Of a stretch of DNA of 22,751 bases, positions 22,391 through 22,751 are shown piece after piece. How positions within the stretch are numbered: the first letter of the stretch is position 1; each line of letters starts with the position of its first letter. The notes beneath the pieces are model-generated. The model worked only from the letters and a program-made list of their open reading frames with translations. It was not told where the DNA came from and did not search any database. Both the position numbers and the translations under genes were made by a program. The DNA lies in NCBI GenBank assembly GCA_002315615.1, contig DCHK01000064.1, positions 1 to 22,751 of the forward strand. Direction: 5' to 3'. This stretch comes from Bacteroidales bacterium UBA1754 (GTDB lineage Bacteria > Bacteroidota > Bacteroidia > Bacteroidales > Paludibacteraceae).

Positions 22391-22751
22391 TTACTCTACT
22401 ATCACTTTTACAGTATTTAGCACTGTCCCATTTTTAGAAATAGTGATTAGATTCATTCCTGCGCTAAAATTTGCAGTATTAACACTTACTTCTGTAAGAC
22501 TTTCTGGCATTGTCATTTGTTGAATAGTTTTACCAGAAATGTCTGTTATGGTTATTGTTTTGTCTCCATCAGACTCTCCCAATGTTACTTTTATTGGCGA
22601 ACCTTTTTTAACCACGGTTGGAGATACTTCCATAGGGATGATAGACTGCAACTGAATGCCATCTGTTCCTCCTTTAATTTCGTAAATCAAAGAGGCGTCA
22701 CTAGCATTAAATTCCAAATAATACTTATTATTAAACTTAATAACCTGACAA
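22391..22751 (-). CDS. C-terminal part of a T9SS-exported protein (N-terminus outside window)
   Basis: The frame is open from the right edge to a stop at 22391-22393, giving about 119 residues, and no true start lies inside; the TTG at 22717 is an internal leucine codon. The last 80 residues match the T9SS type A sorting domain (Por secretion tail): EVSPTVVKKGSPIKVTLGES, then DKTITITDISGKTIQQMTM, SLTEVSVNTANFSAGMNLIT and a final GTVLNTVKVIVE. The IxxxSGK turn and the closing lysine-valine strand are typical. The domain is cleaved after passage through the outer membrane. The upstream part (YYLEFNASDASLIYEIKGG) could be the end of a repeat or binding domain. It converges with the AAA ATPase gene. 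Confidence 0.85.
   Translation of the reverse strand, partial: CQVIKFNNKYYLEFNASDASLIYEIKGGTDGIQLQSIIPMEVSPTVVKKGSPIKVTLGESDGDKTITITDISGKTIQQMTMPESLTEVSVNTANFSAGMNLITISKNGTVLNTVKVIVE

Noticed and set aside
22391..22717. TTG at 22717 as a real start giving a 108-residue protein
   Set aside because: The frame stays open upstream to the window edge, and the product is a sorting domain that needs an N-terminal passenger.

Overview
The window looks like chromosomal DNA of a member of the Bacteroidota, probably Bacteroidales-like. The evidence is a C-terminal domain resembling the type IX secretion (T9SS) sorting signal, multidomain surface proteins, a GldA-type ABC ATPase, a methionyl-tRNA synthetase with the KISTS form of the KMSKS loop, AT-rich DNA, several promoter boxes of the Bacteroidota TAnnTTTG type, and many short intergenic repeats. 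The species cannot be named from the sequence.

Layout. (1) 1-3479, minus: the N-terminal 1159 residues of a giant secreted protein with a signal peptide, a lectin-like N-terminal region, an inserted CBM6-like module and about ten fibronectin III domains; it continues past the left edge. (2) 3480-7199, minus: an accessory block with a DUF559 endonuclease, a PIN toxin with its antitoxin, an ORF6N protein, a 31-residue membrane microprotein, a 60-residue protein and a 183-residue exported Cys-rich protein. C/G-rich palindromes of one repeat family separate these genes, and a nearly identical copy follows three of them directly. (3) 7200-8620: a REP-type (RAYT-like) Y1 transposase between two ordered arrays of small hairpins, followed by 7-bp tandem repeats. 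(4) 8737-11748, plus: a secreted CotH-family protein with Ig-like domains. (5) 12301-20943, plus: housekeeping genes in the order metG, a VanZ-like gene, dprA, gldA, ruvB, a 51-codon ORF, a Wzx-like flippase and a THUMP RNA methyltransferase, mostly tightly packed. (6) 21082-22332: an AAA ATPase/DUF4143 protein preceded by a pair of near-identical imperfect palindromes. (7) 22391-22751, minus: the C-terminal tail of another T9SS cargo protein, cut by the right edge.

The plus-strand housekeeping genes cover translation (MetG), DNA uptake and recombination (DprA, RuvB), rRNA modification and envelope polysaccharide export. The two window ends and the CotH gene encode exported proteins. The accessory block and transposase region hold most of the unusual structure: ordered palindromes with paired stem changes, tandem arrays with 7-, 8- and 9-bp periods, and a microprotein gene with both a promoter match and a strong Shine-Dalgarno sequence.
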